Positions 1 through 13,400 are shown, counted from the first letter of the stretch. The stretch: 64,000 nucleotides of DNA from Luscinia megarhynchos (GCA_034336665.1 CM067592.1:50051783-50115782), one strand, 5' to 3'. A program made the numbers and translations. Notes: a model not told the origin generated them from the sequence alone.

Positions 1-2039
1 GTATTTTATTTCAGCTCAATATGATCAATGCAGTGTGACAGTAGCAATAAGAAATTCACACAAGGACTGATTGACAAATGACATGACAAATGGAAATGTT
101 ATTAACATGCTATTAATAGATATAAGATGCAAGAATAAATCTTCCTTAACTTACTATATTGCAAAGAATGAAGAAATTCTGTAAAGTTTGCTGCAATAGT
201 ATTAAATGTCTAGTGGGATATCTAGAGAAGGAAAAAAGTGAAAACATGCAAAAGGAAGTTTTGGTGGAAGAACAGGAGCTTTCTCAAAGAAAAGTTGTAG
301 ACCAAGATTCTGGGTCTTAGACCAAGACTAAATTGGTAATGATCAATCTGCTAAACAATCTAGTAAAAAACCCAATTTTAAGATGTATTCAGTGGCTTAA
401 GATAAATGTAGTGCAGATAAGAGTTTATGTTCTTATGGATAAGGAGAACTTGACTGTTTTCCTAAAGATATATTTATTCTTTTTTTTCATCAAAACAGTG
501 AAAATTACATCCATTTCACCAATTTCCTTCCAAGTCTCAGAAATAAAGCTCACACTTGGTATTTGCAGTTGATCTAGCTCTGGCATTTTCTGATTCTTTA
601 GTAATATTTTTAGTTAGAAATGTAACATTCGTCAGAAAATAACCTGTGATTATTTCCTTTCTGAAGGAAACTTTTTCAGAAGACGTTATGCGCTGTTGCC
701 TTTGGAGTGACACTGAAACAGCCTCATAGGATTTCTCTAAATCCTTTTGTATGCATCCATTAATATAAATGTCAAACTCTCACTCATGTCCTATGTGGTA
801 CAGAGCTCTTCTTCAGCACAAACAAGGGCCTGCAAAGCCTCCCACAGACAAACTCTCTCTTCTTTCGTGTTTCCCTTCCCTCCCATAGTCCACTCCTGCC
901 ATGTCTCCCCCTCCCCCTTTTATTTTCTCTTGCTGAGTGCAAGATCTAAACATCTTTGAAACAGATTGTTTCCAGGTGCAGCTCCAAGTTCCGTATCAAT
1001 AGCTTTTTGCCCCTCTTCAAGCAGAGGAAGGCACACATGGGTTGCCCCAAAATTTCACCCTCCCACATTCACTGAAACCCTGCAGAATCTACTCTCTCCT
1101 GGACAAACCCCCTTATGCATCCCTTTGCCTAATGTGCTGAATTACTAGCTTGTTTGGCCCTGTCTTTTCCATTGGTTAGGTGTCTGGGACTGGCATTTCC
1201 CTGGACTATCAAATAAGCTGGCACTAGTGCTCCATCTGCATTCCCCACCATGAGAAAAACCTCATGAATCCAAATCAAACATCACATTGTGGTGTGACAC
1301 CTGGGCACCAAAGGATGACAAGGTCATCTTAACTATGTCTGTGACCTTTTTAAAAAGTACAAATGACAGCATCTTTTGTGTCTCTTGCCAGGAGTCTTTG
1401 AAACTGTGCCAGGCCAAAACAGGTGAATAAATGAAAACCACATATTTTTTGCCACCTGTGTGTTTGAGTGCAGAAAAAATTATTATTTAAAAAAATCTGT
1501 ATAAGCCATCAGCTGTAGTTATGCCACAGAAAGGAGCTTTAAAACATACTACTCAAGTGCAGAAAATAAAAAAATCAAAACTATGTTAGTTTAATATTTC
1601 AGTCCCTTAACTTCTTTTCTGGAGGGGGGATAGGTTTTTTTAAAAAGAAAATTAAGTTAGAGCAGGGTTGGAAGGGTATGAGAAGAAATTTCAGCTCAGT
1701 TGACTTCAGAGGAAGTTCCTGACATCCACAGGCCAGACACATCATTTGTAGTCTGTGCATGTAGAGCTGAGCACCCTCCAGCACACTGGCTATCAACAAG
1801 GTGCCCACTGGGGTGACCAGGGATCTTCCCAATACCTAGCTTTGGCAGCACAGCTGGATGGACCTACTATTTACTATTTACTTACAGAGTTTTCCTGTCA
1901 GAACAACAGCAGGCAGTGGGGAAGAGGCACCAGAGACCATCATTCACCATGCTACAGCTGGGATGTGGTCTTGTGGGATTGCTCCCCTAGACCCTAAAAG
2001 AGCATTTTGCAAATGGACTGGAAACCAAGGATCCCCTGG
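1..2039. other. Unique A+T-rich DNA, no gene seen
   Basis: Apart from short open frames under 80 codons, none of which resembles a known protein, I see no exon, RNA gene or transposon here. Bases 840-1150 are pyrimidine-rich on the + strand and somewhat less A+T-rich. It reads as ordinary intergenic or intronic DNA. Confidence 0.5.
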
Positions 2040-2091
2040 CTCTTGCTCCTGCTCCTACTCTTGCTCTTGCTCTTGCTCTTGCTCTTGCTCA
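2040..2091 (+). repeat. Imperfect (CTTGCT)n hexamer microsatellite
   Basis: About eight copies of the hexamer CTTGCT, with CTCCTG and CTCCTA variants at the left edge. In one frame it encodes a poly-Leu run that gives the small frame at 2007-2231 a false signal-peptide look. In another frame it gives alternating Ser/Cys. These translations are a product of the repeat. Confidence 0.85.
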
Positions 2092-5000
2092 GCTGCTTGG
2101 AGGCTGATGCACAAGGAGGTTGGCTGCATTCACACAAGCGGTGGGGCACCAGTGGGGCTCATGCTCCAGGCTGTCCTCTGGGTTCTCTCTCCCAGACTGC
2201 TGCCTCTTTGGCACCTGGTGCTGGAGGATGAAGGGCTGGACACAACCCACATGCTGCAAAGGCCTGCAATCAGAAAGCCACTCCTTTGCAGGAAGATTTT
2301 ACCCCTCTCCTCCACCTTCCTCTTGCTGCTGCAACAGTTGCTGGCCAGCACAGTGGTAACAGGGTGACTCCACAGCATCGGGGGCAAACAGTGCTGTTCT
2401 CTCTCCATCAGCCATCTCTACCTTGCTAACTGACTGGCACAAAGAGTTTCTGCCTGATTCCCTCTCTGTTCTGAGCATGTGAGGCTTGGCATGTAGGATG
2501 CCAAGGCATTGTGCAGTGGTCAAAATCACATGCTGGTAGAACCAAAACGTCATTGCTTGTAATGGTACAAATGCTAAGAACAAGGCATCTCTGTCAATAA
2601 CTTGTGATATTAGCTTTATAATAACACTAATGTACTAATGCTTTTTATGTTTTTGTGCCCAGATGGGCACGCTGCTTCTTCAGCTTCTTCATCACACCCT
2701 GCCCACAGTTAGTTTAGCAGCATGGTCCAGGAATAAAAAACACTGCTAATGCATTTTCCACTTTCTAGGCTTGTTAATCCTGAATGAATTTGAATTTTTC
2801 TCTACAAGGTAATATAGATATACATATAATATATCAATATAACTAAAATATGTGATGAATAGCTGAATACATGTATGTTCTAGCCACCACAGCCATCCAA
2901 GATTTCTGTTGAACTAATACCCATGGCTAGTCAAAGTCAATTTCAGTGGATCAGAAAAGGATTTTGTGGATGGTAAGAAAAAAACCTAGAAAATTCCATG
3001 TAATGAGTAATCAGAGCAGTAAGCAGGTACAGTAATGCAGAACAATCATAGAAAGCAATAGGACCAAGTCATATATTATTACAAAAGGCAGATCCAAGTA
3101 AACTAGGTTATATGGAAAAAGGATAGGTTAGCAAAAGGCTAAAGCCAGGGCTTTAGTTCATAATTACTAGATAATGCTTACTCTCACTTTACCCTAAGAC
3201 TTGCCAGAAATTTCTGCAACGTCTTCATTTGGCAACGCATCTACTAAGGGAACAGAGCAATCATGGTGGCAGCAGCAGATTCTGTCACATAAGGTATGCC
3301 AGCAGCCCAGTGTTTTCAGATGTGTTGATCCCAGCTAGACACACACATCCCCTTTCCCTTGCTAAGAAAAGAGCATCTCACGTAATGAGATGACTAAATA
3401 TGGATGTGTGCGTGCTTGTGGGCAAAGGCAGGAGAGTGGCACGCTGGGCAACACTGCTCAGTTAGACTCTGTGAGGCAACCTGCAGATCCCTCCTGTCTT
3501 TACATTAAGACTTTCACATGTCTGGGGATACCATCTGAATATTGGATTGTAAACCACAGTGGAGCTCAGGGGCAATGCCAAAAGAAAATTAAAGACAGGT
3601 CAGCCTCCACAGCCCATAGTGAAAATGGTGCTGTATGCTGGTATACAGATGTCTGTTTCATGGCCCTGCCATGCTAGTGACTAACTCCCTTTTTTAGACA
3701 GAGGTTAACAGTGAATGCCTTGACAAGCAAAAGACAAAAGGAGTGACCTTAGAAAGAGAGCTCTGTCAGAAATGGATTTCTTTGCTTTGCTTTCAAGAGG
3801 AACAATTAGCTGTTATAGTAAATCACCAGCTGCTAATTTATGAAGGCTTTCAAACCCTTGATTATCTGTGTGAGTGATGGATCCTATTGTGCAGGCTGCA
3901 AGCACCCTGAGCCTAATCCAGCAGAGCTATTAAGCATGTGCTTCATATTAGGCATGCAAGAAAACACAGTAAGATCAACATATCTGAGTTTAGCATATGT
4001 TTAAATGCTTTACTGGACCAGGGTCAGAGTGCATTGCAACTTGCAGGATGAACTTCTACAAGAATGTAAGTGCTTGGGTCTGAAAACAACAGCACATGAT
4101 GCAGAGACCTATTTGAAACTGCAGTCCATTTCCAGATATCTTAAGCTACCATTCTATGTTCCATTTGGTGAAGAAATTCTTCTAAATTCGCAGAACTATA
4201 GCTATGTATGTGCAGGTGGGACTGATGAATGGCATCTCCTATTCACCTGCCCTATCTCTGAACTAGAGTTCCAAATAAAGAAAGTCAATCCAACACACAG
4301 TAGCATCTTCCTTTTCATTTTACAGAACATTATCCACATATCACACCTGGATTTCATCTGGCCTAATTGTCTTGACAGTCAGGGATCAATATCTAGTTTC
4401 AGGAAAATGAAGAAAAAAGTATACAATAAGAAAGGTGATAAAATAACTACACAGCCTGATCTGAGTACCAAGGAAGGGCATTGCAGCCGTTCAGCCCTTC
4501 TTTCTCCCTTCCAGCAAACATGTTGACAGATATGTTCAATCAGATTCTTTGGGAGATTTTTTCCTCTTTTTTTAAAAATAATTTTAACTTGACATCAGGA
4601 AACTTCTTATATTTCTACTGAATTTTCATGACTCGTGGCAAGTCACTCCCACTTAGGTTGGTAGAATGTGTGTTTGCAAGCATCAGCACCAAATCAAGCT
4701 CTCTTCTCTTTCAAAACCATAAACCCCTTTGAAGAATACATTGTTGTGCACATGCTAAATAAGTGGAGAACTGAGCCCACAATAAATGCCAAATACTGAG
4801 GGATGAAAGAGGGAAAGATAAAACTGCAGCTGGAAAAGGAAAGCAAACATATTATAGGTGGACAAACAGAGATGAGTACAAGGTCCTAGCCAGCTGCCCC
4901 CTTCTTCCTGGCTCAGGAAAGAAAATAGTTTTGAAGTCCTAAGGTCACAGACAGGCTAGAAAAGAGGGCAAGAGCCAGACTTGGAGCTGAAGCACTTCCA

Positions 5001-6089
5001 CATTTCAAGGGGTGTTGTGGCAAAAAAATAAATGACAGATGATTGGTAGGGGAAATGAAGCACCTTAAAGGAAAATTAATGAATCAAAGGAGGCAAATCT
5101 CTCCCTAACACAAGATTAGTCCACACAACATGGAGTGCAAACTTTTATTTATCCTTTGTTCTATGCACCTGCAGCAGCATTCCCCTCATTTATATTTCTT
5201 GCTGTGATGAATTCAGTTCATCTACACATTGAAATGCCTTTTTCATCACTATATCTTCTGTTTCTGGACATCTGGCTGCAATCTTATGCTCTGTGATTGC
5301 AAGGAGTACAATCAGATAGTATTACCCGATCATTCTTATAATTTGTGGGGCAAACCTCTTACAAGCATAAATCACTGCAACTCCTCTGAAGTGAGGGAAG
5401 CGAGGCAAAGCATCTGTCCACAAGGAGTAATTAATCTCTTTTAATGAGTGTGTTCCACAGCAGAGGAATAAACGATATTTATTTTTCAGTAGTGGGATAG
5501 AAGCCCTCAATAAACATTATCTTCCCCTGTTTGCCTCCCTTACTTCACCAGCTGTCTCTAATGTGTGTGAAGCTTTGAAAACATTTTCCTGCTATTAGCC
5601 TTTGATTTCTCCCAGGCCCCTGACCCTTGATGGAACTGCAGATGAAGTTTTATCTCTTCAGTCCTATAAAACCTGAGGAATTAAAACCAGTCACATAGCC
5701 ACAGAAATGAGGAAATAAGGACTACTGACTGGAAGGATGACCTAGTTCCTCTGTTTCTCCCTCCTGGAAAAACCCTTTGCAATTTCTCCTCTTGCTCAGG
5801 CACGACAGAAAGCCTGTCTGCATTAAATGGGGTGGTCCAAAAGACATACTCCAGGTAGTCTGGTGGTTATGAATGGGCACCACTACAGACAACTGAAACA
5901 GCAGGCCTGAACTTGTGCTTAGCTTTTGGTGACACTTAAAGACACACACACAAATGAAGCAAAAGCTACAGAATGTATTTGCAGAGAGTAAAAACATACT
6001 GGGCACAGATACACAATGCCAGTCATGGCCATGGTGTTACTCCAGAGCCTATTCTAAATGCAGCAAAACTGTTTCCAGGGTTTCAGGAC
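2092..6089. other. Unique DNA, no supported gene
   Basis: No CR1 terminus, LTR or recognisable coding similarity was found. The longest open frame is 4005-4526 (+), 173 codons from ATG. Its translation has no domain or composition that I recognise, and no ribosome or splice context singles it out. In a 64-kb A+T-rich window one frame of this size is not very surprising. A short CA run lies near 5942-5953. Confidence 0.45.
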
Positions 6090-6660
6090 ATACGTGACTT
6101 AGAAGGGACCTGAAGGACTCCTCTTGTGTGTACAGCTGCCTCACAAGGACAGACAAGGAATTCCCACTGTTCTTGAAAATCTAAGGAATTTTTAAATATT
6201 TCCAGTGAGTGGATAGAGCCAGTGTGACTCCTAGTCCAGCCAGTCCCTAGGTCCACTCTCCACCCTTATAATTGTCATGTCCTTTCTCATGCTGAACCTG
6301 AGTCTTAATTCCTCCTACTTTTTCTAAACACCTGTAGTAGAAGAGACTGCAAATAATCCCATCTATTCAGAAGGCTTTCATAGATTAGAGTATTGCTTTC
6401 TTCCCCCTCTACTACCTTGCAGACTAAATAACTGTTGTTTGTGTAGCTCTCTTTCATCAGCTATATTTTCCAGTTTGTTTTCATTGGCCTTCTCCAAACT
6501 ATATCTGAATGATCAACATACTTTCCTAGACGTTTCCAACGGTGTACAAAGACAAGAGGAGACTATGGAGCAAGTGAGTTAATGTTATCTTCTACCTGAG
6601 GCAGTTAGGACACCTGTTTTTCTCCTCTTTAGGGAGCTTTACTGCTGACTATTTTATTCT
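6090..6660 (-). mobile_element. Old, diverged CR1 LINE 3' fragment
   Basis: Read on the + strand, the text has the order expected for a reversed CR1 3' region. First comes a GAAGGGACCTGAAGGA-type block near 6100, which is the reverse of the usual 3' tail. Next is a TTTCCAGTGAGTGGATAGAG-type block near 6200, and then the long pyrimidine-rich segment containing CTTTCTCATGCTGAACCTGA and the GACTAAATAACTG / TTGGCCTTCTCCAAAC blocks (6280-6500). I recognise this order from old amniote CR1 3' regions. The terminal octamer repeats have decayed. No reading frame survives. The ends are approximate, and divergence suggests an insertion much older than the other CR1 copies here. Confidence 0.5.
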
Positions 6661-9099
6661 TAAACAAAGTCCTTCCCCACTGGCCATCTACAGCAGACTG
6701 TATGACTTGTTTATCTAGACTTTTAAATTTCCTGGAGAGTAGCTTTTTGTCTGTACAGTGCCTTTCAGATTTTGCCTGAAGTAGCTAAAAATAATATACA
6801 AAAAAATGAGGCATGATAATTTTTGGCCTCCTTTTTCCCCCCAGATTTACCAGAAATTAAGCCATAATCTTCAAATTTGTGTCTATGACATTAATTTAAG
6901 TATTTCTTATCCATAAATTATGTAATTTTTAGACTCTGGTAAAACCTCTTAAATTCTGTTTTCTCAACCAAGATCTTTGTGCTCAAATTGAGACAGGAAA
7001 TACACAGGAAGGCAGTCCTAAGCTGTTCTATTAACTACTCAGGTTGCAATAAAATAACTATGTAGACCGAATTTTTTTATTTTGCCTTGAGGATCTAGCA
7101 CTTGTCTCTTAGACTTGAGTGCACAAGTGGGCTACTGTGCAAACGTGATATCTACCAACATGATGCTGCTCTGAGGGAAGATAAGCAATTGCCCTGCCCT
7201 CCCCACAATCTCTTTTCTTCTTCCTTCACCAAACCCCTTTGGCAAGCATCACAGTACAATTCTCCCCTCTGCACTGACAAACCCCCTGTTCCTATCTCCC
7301 TTGAAGCTTCCCAAGGGTGTTGGAGAACAGCCACTTTCATTTAGGCTTGCTGTTCTTTTATACCTGAGAGCTGATGCAGCTGGTACTTCCAGCTTGACAT
7401 GGAACTGCTCTAGGATGCGAAAGAACTGGCAGAAGCAACCACAATTTCTGTAAAACAGCCTCAACACCTAATCCATATTGTATACCTGTCTTATTGTTCA
7501 GTGTTTTGTCCACAGGAAAAGCATTTTTAATATTTGTGGGGAGTAGATTAAATGTAAAGAAACAAAAATAGATTTGTCATCAACTACTGGAAACTTCAAC
7601 TGCTAAGTCAAAAAGAAAACATTTTTCAAAATTAAATTGAAAGGCATTTTGAGACATGACCTTCCTCTTGTTGAAGAGACATTAAACAGACAATCTTCTG
7701 TATTTCATTCCATACTTACAATTAGGGTACAGCCAGTGTCTGCAGCAAGGAGTTGAACGAGATATGTACATCTGGTACAACTTGACCAAACTTAGTCATT
7801 GCAAAGTGTTCTTACACTTTACTCCTCTAAAAAATAAAATAAATTACAGCTTTTTTAAAAATTATCCATATTTTCCTAGTTTTCTTTAAGTTTTTGACAT
7901 CATACACAAACACCTACTAATCCTACTGCATAGCACAAGACCAGGGATATCTAAATACTAGGAGAGAGTAATTATTAATGCATTCTTTCACCACATCTTT
8001 TCCTAGCAACATGCACTGAGTATCAGATAAAGTGATTTAAAGATGTGTAGTCACATATTAAAGCAACCATTTACTCAGATTCTCTGCAGGAACAAACATG
8101 GACTGTGAGAAGGGACAGAATAGGTGTGTCTGCCACAGCAACAAGGCAGGGACAAGCCCTCTCCTCTGATCAGTCTACACATGGAATTGCTCTCTCACAC
8201 TCCCACTTTTCCATCTAGGATCAGGGGATCTCACCAGGGAAAAATCCTGGAAAACTCTGTCTTTTTTTTTTTTTTCCCCCTAGGACTGTGCAAGGGCAGC
8301 AAGGGGAAAGTTCTGGAAAAATAGCAACAGTGCATGAGCCAATGGTCTGCTTTGCACAAAGCATGTGTAATTCTTTCCCTCTACTATTCACACAGTAATT
8401 CCCCAGCCACAGCCTTATATTCTCCCACATCATCATGAGAGGAATGATTGCAACAGATATCAACAGTCTAGTAGCCAACAGAGCAACCAGCAGTTCTGGG
8501 GAAAAGCTGAGAAGATAGACAAGCCAAGTAATGAGGCGGGGGGGGGGCGGGGAAAGGCAAGCTGTGAGATATATTTCTGGAATCCAGACAAGAAAAATGT
8601 CTGTTCTGGCACCACTACAACCAAACAACACTAACAGGTTGTGACCCACGCTGTACACGAGGAGTTAGGCACACAGCCTTTGCATTCAGCCTTCTCACAG
8701 GGGTATGAGGTAAGGTCATGCTGTGCCGGTTCACAAACTTCTGTCACTCATCATACTCTGAAACACAAATTGCCACATGGAGACAGAGAAAAGGGGAAAG
8801 GAACGGAAACTTTGGAGAGGGTGTTCCCATCCATCCCTCTCACACCCTGACAAAGCTCTTCAGCCACACACTTGGACATTCCCCCTCTATTTTATTTCTG
8901 TAGAGAGTGTACTGTATTGTTTACATGTCATGTTTCATTGAAGCTGGTGAGGGAAGGACTAAACATCTGGAATTTTGGGCAGCTGTTTTGCAACACTTGT
9001 TGTTTAAAGAAATGCTGTTTTCAGTTACCTCTGCATCGTCATGTCAAATCCTGATGACCATGTTGTACACTTTCCTACTTCTCCTGTTGACTGAGAGCC
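6661..9099. other. Unique DNA with short homopolymers
   Basis: No gene or transposon is recognised. It contains a T run at about 8263-8275 followed by C5, and a G-rich run at 8539-8552. Open frames on both strands (for example 8221-8658 on the - strand, 145 codons) are broken by nothing obvious but have no recognisable protein similarity. Confidence 0.45.
8539..8552 (+). repeat. Short G-run
   Basis: Nine consecutive G residues, one C, then four G. It is too short for a full G-quadruplex on its own unless further G pairs nearby take part. It is likely a polymorphic homopolymer. Confidence 0.7.
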
Positions 9100-9272
9100 T
9101 TTCTCTCTATTTTCTTTTTCTTTTCTTTTTCTCTCTTTTCCTTTTCTTTTTTCTTTTTCTTTTTTCTCTTTTTCTGCTTTTCTTTCTTTTCTTGCACCTG
9201 CTTTCTTTTTCTTTTTCTTTTTTTCTGCTTTTCTTTTTCTTTCTTCTTTTTCTTTTTCTTTTTCTCTTTTTG
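9100..9272 (+). repeat. Polypyrimidine (CTTTT)n-like tract
   Basis: About 170 bp of almost pure T and C, made of TTTTC, TTTCT and TTTTCT units with only a few interruptions (a TGC at about 9175 and TTGCACCTGC near 9192). The + strand translation is a false Phe/Leu-rich frame and the - strand translation a false Lys/Arg/Glu-rich frame. Such homopurine-homopyrimidine tracts can form triplex (H-DNA) structures. It lies about 270 bp left of a block with the opposite strand bias. Confidence 0.9.
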
Positions 9273-9539
9273 GATTGAAAGAATCTTAGAGGTGTGATAC
9301 TTTCCCTAATGGAAATCGTGGTTACTGATCTCCTGGCCGCTCTCAACAGAGCATTCACCAAAAAAGATGTCTTGGGAAGGTTTAACTCTTCTAGGAAGGA
9401 TGGTTCGATTTATTTTTCTTCTCTGTTTTAACGTTTTCCTAAAAGATCACGTTTGTCGAGCTCTATAATGCCACATGTTTTCCAGGGTTTATGGCTGGAG
9501 ATTGATCAGGGAGGCATGGTCTGCATGGAGAGCAGGCGT

Positions 9540-10430
9540 CATGAGGCAAAAGAAAGCCAAAGCCAGAGCCAAGAGCCAGGACCAGAATGAGATAGACCAA
9601 AGACCAGAATGAATAGGCCAAGACGATTAGACCAGAAGTTTGAGACCATAGATAGACCAAGTTAGATAGACCAGAGCGAGACCAAGTGTGAATACATAGA
9701 TGAATGGGCTGAGACAGATGAATTGAATGGAATGGAATGGAATGGAATGGAATGGAACCAGGTGACTGACGAGGGACCGGGATGAGGACTGAGAGGACGA
9801 GACGAGGATAGATAGATGAATGGATATGGGATGAGGACGGGGATGGGGATGGTGGGACTGAATGAATGGGATGAAGTCGACCAACAGATATTGAGGTCTG
9901 AATGAATGAGATGGACCAAGATGAGTGAATGGAATGAATGAATGGAGTGAATGAGGCCAGGACAGATAGATGAGATGGGATGAGATAGGGACGATTGAAT
10001 TAGGAGTAAGGTGTGCAGATGGGTGGCCAGGTTGAGTAGTGAGTGGAGTGGGTAGTGGGAGGTCAGATGAATGGATGAATGGAATAGTGAAATTGGAGGC
10101 CAAGGAATCAGCAAGGTAGAATGGATGGGGCTAGGTAGAGTAGTAGGAGTAAGGCCAGATGAGGCCAGGTAAGGAGTGCCGGTTAGGATGGAGTGAATGC
10201 CGGTGGAGTAGGTGAGATGAATGAGTGGAGCCAGGTAGGCGCAAGGTAGGTGAGCCAAAGGTGAGTGAGGCCAGGTAGAGCAAGTGTGAGTCCAGGCCAG
10301 GTAGTCAGATAGATGGGTCAAGATCAAGACGAGGTGAGGCCAGATGAGTAGACCAGATGGAGGCTAGGACCAGAGTAGGTAGACTGAAATAGAATGAAGA
10401 TGAATGGGGCCCAAGAGATAAGGCATGGTT
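9540..10430 (+). repeat. Degenerate C-poor, satellite-like tandem block
   Basis: About 0.9 kb of low-complexity DNA rich in G and A and very poor in C on the + strand. Short words recur without a fixed period: GATGAATG, GAATGAATGG, GCCAGGTAG, GATGAGG and AGATAGATGA. It contains a clean GGAAT array (9725-9756). Because stop codons are rare on the complementary strand, long Ser/His/Leu/Pro/Thr-rich open frames appear there (9662-10327 and 9627-10103 on the - strand). These are almost certainly composition artefacts. It may be a decayed minisatellite or an inserted satellite fragment. I do not recognise the family. Confidence 0.7.
9725..9756 (+). repeat. (GGAAT)n pentamer array
   Basis: About 6.4 near-perfect copies of the pentamer GAATG, the same unit as the simple satellite repeat of human satellites 2 and 3. 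It is the cleanest tandem core inside the surrounding degenerate block, so it may be a recent local expansion or the ancestral unit of the block. Confidence 0.9.
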
Positions 10431-13400
10431 CAAGGATTGGCTCCTCTGGATGGAGCCGTTGTTGTTTCCGTGATGTGTGGAAGCGCTGGAGTGTCTGGCC
10501 TGTGGCTGGCCTGCTCCTCTGGCACCATGAAGCCCAGGGAAGGAGAAATCTAATAATCACTTCTTTTTAATGGAAACTTTCTTGTAATGGGTCCAAAAGG
10601 TCCAGCAGTGAACATTTTCCATCTGAATGCCTGCAGGTACGCACTACTAAAGTAAGTGGTATCTTACTCTCTGTTGAAATAGCTCTGCTGACATACTCAT
10701 GTGCTATGGAAATAATTCCCTTGTCAATCTGGATTTTAATGGAACAGGCTGCAACATTTTCCTGACCTGTATCCTGCTGTACACTATATCCCACTTAAAC
10801 TGTAAGAGCTCATCACAAAAGATCCATCCATTTATAGGGATTAGTCACATAAACAACTCCCTATTCTCTTACAGTTTCCTGCACAGAAGATTGGCTTTGA
10901 CCTGATAAATATGAAAAGCCTCAAACCCTTTAATTAACTCATCAGAATCAAAGAGAAGGCAGGATGATAGGATGTGTGTGTGTGAGGATGGCTACGACAG
11001 TACTCACTTCAGTTAATTCTTAATATTTATCTGTGTTTCTTGTTTTTTGGTGCACATTACACCAGTGAGGGCTTTCTCTCCATGCTCAAATGAAAAAGCA
11101 GGTCAGCTGTAATACCCTCTGCTGTGCTGGAAAAAAATACTTCAGTTTTCTCATGTCTGTGAAATCATCAAAATGCAGAAGAAGTGAAACCCAAGTATGT
11201 GTTTTACTGAGGAAAAACCACAAATATTACTGCTGAGGTACTCCAGCTGACCTGATAATCTGCTCTAGGTGATCTCAAGGTCTTTGTTTTCCCTTCTTCT
11301 CCATGTCTCCTCTATTGTGATTGGTAGATATCTCATGCAAAACTGACGCTGGGGGTGCTGAAGGACACAAAAGAATACATGCAAATTGGCCTAAAACTTC
11401 AACTATGCACATATATATATATTTTTTAAGAGTTCAATACTTACTACTATGCATATCCAAATAGTGATAGGTTTGGAATTTTTTTCTGCAAAGCTTAGGT
11501 AAAAATACCTCTAAAAGGACTGAAAAGGTAGGTTGTTAGTTGTTTTCTATCTTCATCCTGGGAGTCCCTTCCACTCCTCTGGGTATCTTCTGTGGATTCT
11601 CTTGTTCATTAAGGGGTCTCTATTCAACATAGATAATAAATATCAAGAAGGTCTTCAGCCCAGTGTAAAAGTCACCCTGCATATTCAGAACGAAGCATGT
11701 TTTGATGTCCACAAAAAGAGAGAGACAGTGTTCTCATGGAAGCATGGAAAGATTCCCATTGAATCAACCTTTAGAAAACATAAGACTGACTTTAAAAAAT
11801 TCTGAGATAACCCTTTTGGATTGGTAATTTGATACCAAGAACAGCAGTAAGGTTGAAGTTTAGCAATAGGTAAGTACATCTTTGCCTGAAATAGACACTG
11901 TAAAACATTCTCTATAGTCGTTTGAACAAGCTATTATGACTTTGAGATTACTTTATTACCAACCAGTGTGAATTATCCACAAAGCCCAAACATCACAACT
12001 GTGGAGACGAAGAAAAATGAACCCTTAGTCTGCCCTCAAAAGTTAAAAAAGAGAATAGGATCCAATGGAAAATGAGTGAGTTTTTTCAAGAAAAAGTAAA
12101 AAAGCTGTCCCAGGGCCCCACATGACTTTGTACCCTCATGCCTGGGAGAAAAAGGGTGCAGGGAGTCTCCTTATCTGAGGACTCAACTTCACGCCTTAGG
12201 AGAGAAAAGTACTAAAAGAAATACTGAAGCTGAAGACAGAATTCCATTGCAGACACACAGCAAGAGAGGTATTTAAAAACATTGACCAGTATTTAATATA
12301 AAAACTATGCCATTTTCTGCATTATGTATCAATCATTCTCCAAATCATGAATATAACTGGATTTGGATAATATTCAAGTACAGTGAGAAATTGAATTGCA
12401 GCTCTCCCAAAATCTGTACCCTTTTTTCTTCTAAACTAACATATAGGTGAGAGAAAAAACAGTAGTTCTGCTTCCAGTCACTGTGCAAATGAGTTTTGAT
12501 GCTTAGTACATCATCTTACATGGTTCATAAAAGATCAGGTATTAGTAGTAATTACACATAAAAATAAATAAAGCATAATATTGCCACCTGAATTGGCTCT
12601 GATTTAAATTTCAAGAAATCAGTTTGCAAGACCAACAACCTTTCTTCCCACTTTCACTTTTACTTCCTTCTTTTTTTTTTTTTTTAATTTACTTTTATAA
12701 ACAAAATCGTTCTTTTGTTTCCAGCCTCTTCCACTCAGTCTTCCCAGTTTCACCCACTCCAGGCTGTCCTCTTTCCCTGTGTTCTTTCAGTCACAACAAG
12801 CCTCCACTCTTAAAACTTTTCCCAAGTGCAAGGCTGAATGCTCTGCTTTTAACAGCATTTGGAATAATGCTAACAATTTTCACATTGCTAAAACTGGGCA
12901 TGAGAAGTAGCTGGTATTTTAATGTTTGCAAATTGAAGCCAACTGAGCATAAGACCCACAAGATCTCTGAGCCCATGGATCCCTTGACTTCTTGACCCTA
13001 ATTGTGCAAAGAACCATACAAGACACTTAATTTTGAGAAAGCCTGAAACTCAGTGGGACTACTTGCGTGTGAAAACTGAAGTATGTATTCTAAAGAGGAT
13101 CACAGCCATATTCTGTCTTAAAAATGTGTTTTCTTTGGACATATATACTTGGCTTCATTGTAACAGTTTTAGGTGTGACTGGAGCACACTGAGGATAGGG
13201 AATGATATAATGGCTTGAAAAGCATTTAAGAAGATAGAGCATTCAAAGCAAATTAGTGTAAACTAACAAAAGCCAGGAAGGCTCTTGAGCCATCCAGGCA
13301 GGCACAGATTACAGCCTGACCTGAAAGCTGGCTAAAGGTTCCCTCTGGTTGTAAATTTTTCCCATTTGTTTTATTGTGGACCCAATTTAAAGAATCAGTG

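Noticed and set aside
2007..2231. Small + strand frame with a Leu-rich start resembling a signal peptide
   Set aside because: The poly-Leu run is the translation of the CTTGCT hexamer repeat. The rest has no recognisable protein features.
8907..9278. + strand Phe/Leu-rich frame resembling a membrane protein, and the opposing Lys/Arg-rich frame
   Set aside because: Both are translations of the polypyrimidine tract.
9662..10327. 221-codon - strand frame, the longest open frame in the window
   Set aside because: It lies wholly in the C-poor satellite-like block, where stop codons are depleted on that strand. The Ser/His/Leu/Pro-rich composition is what the repeat words give.
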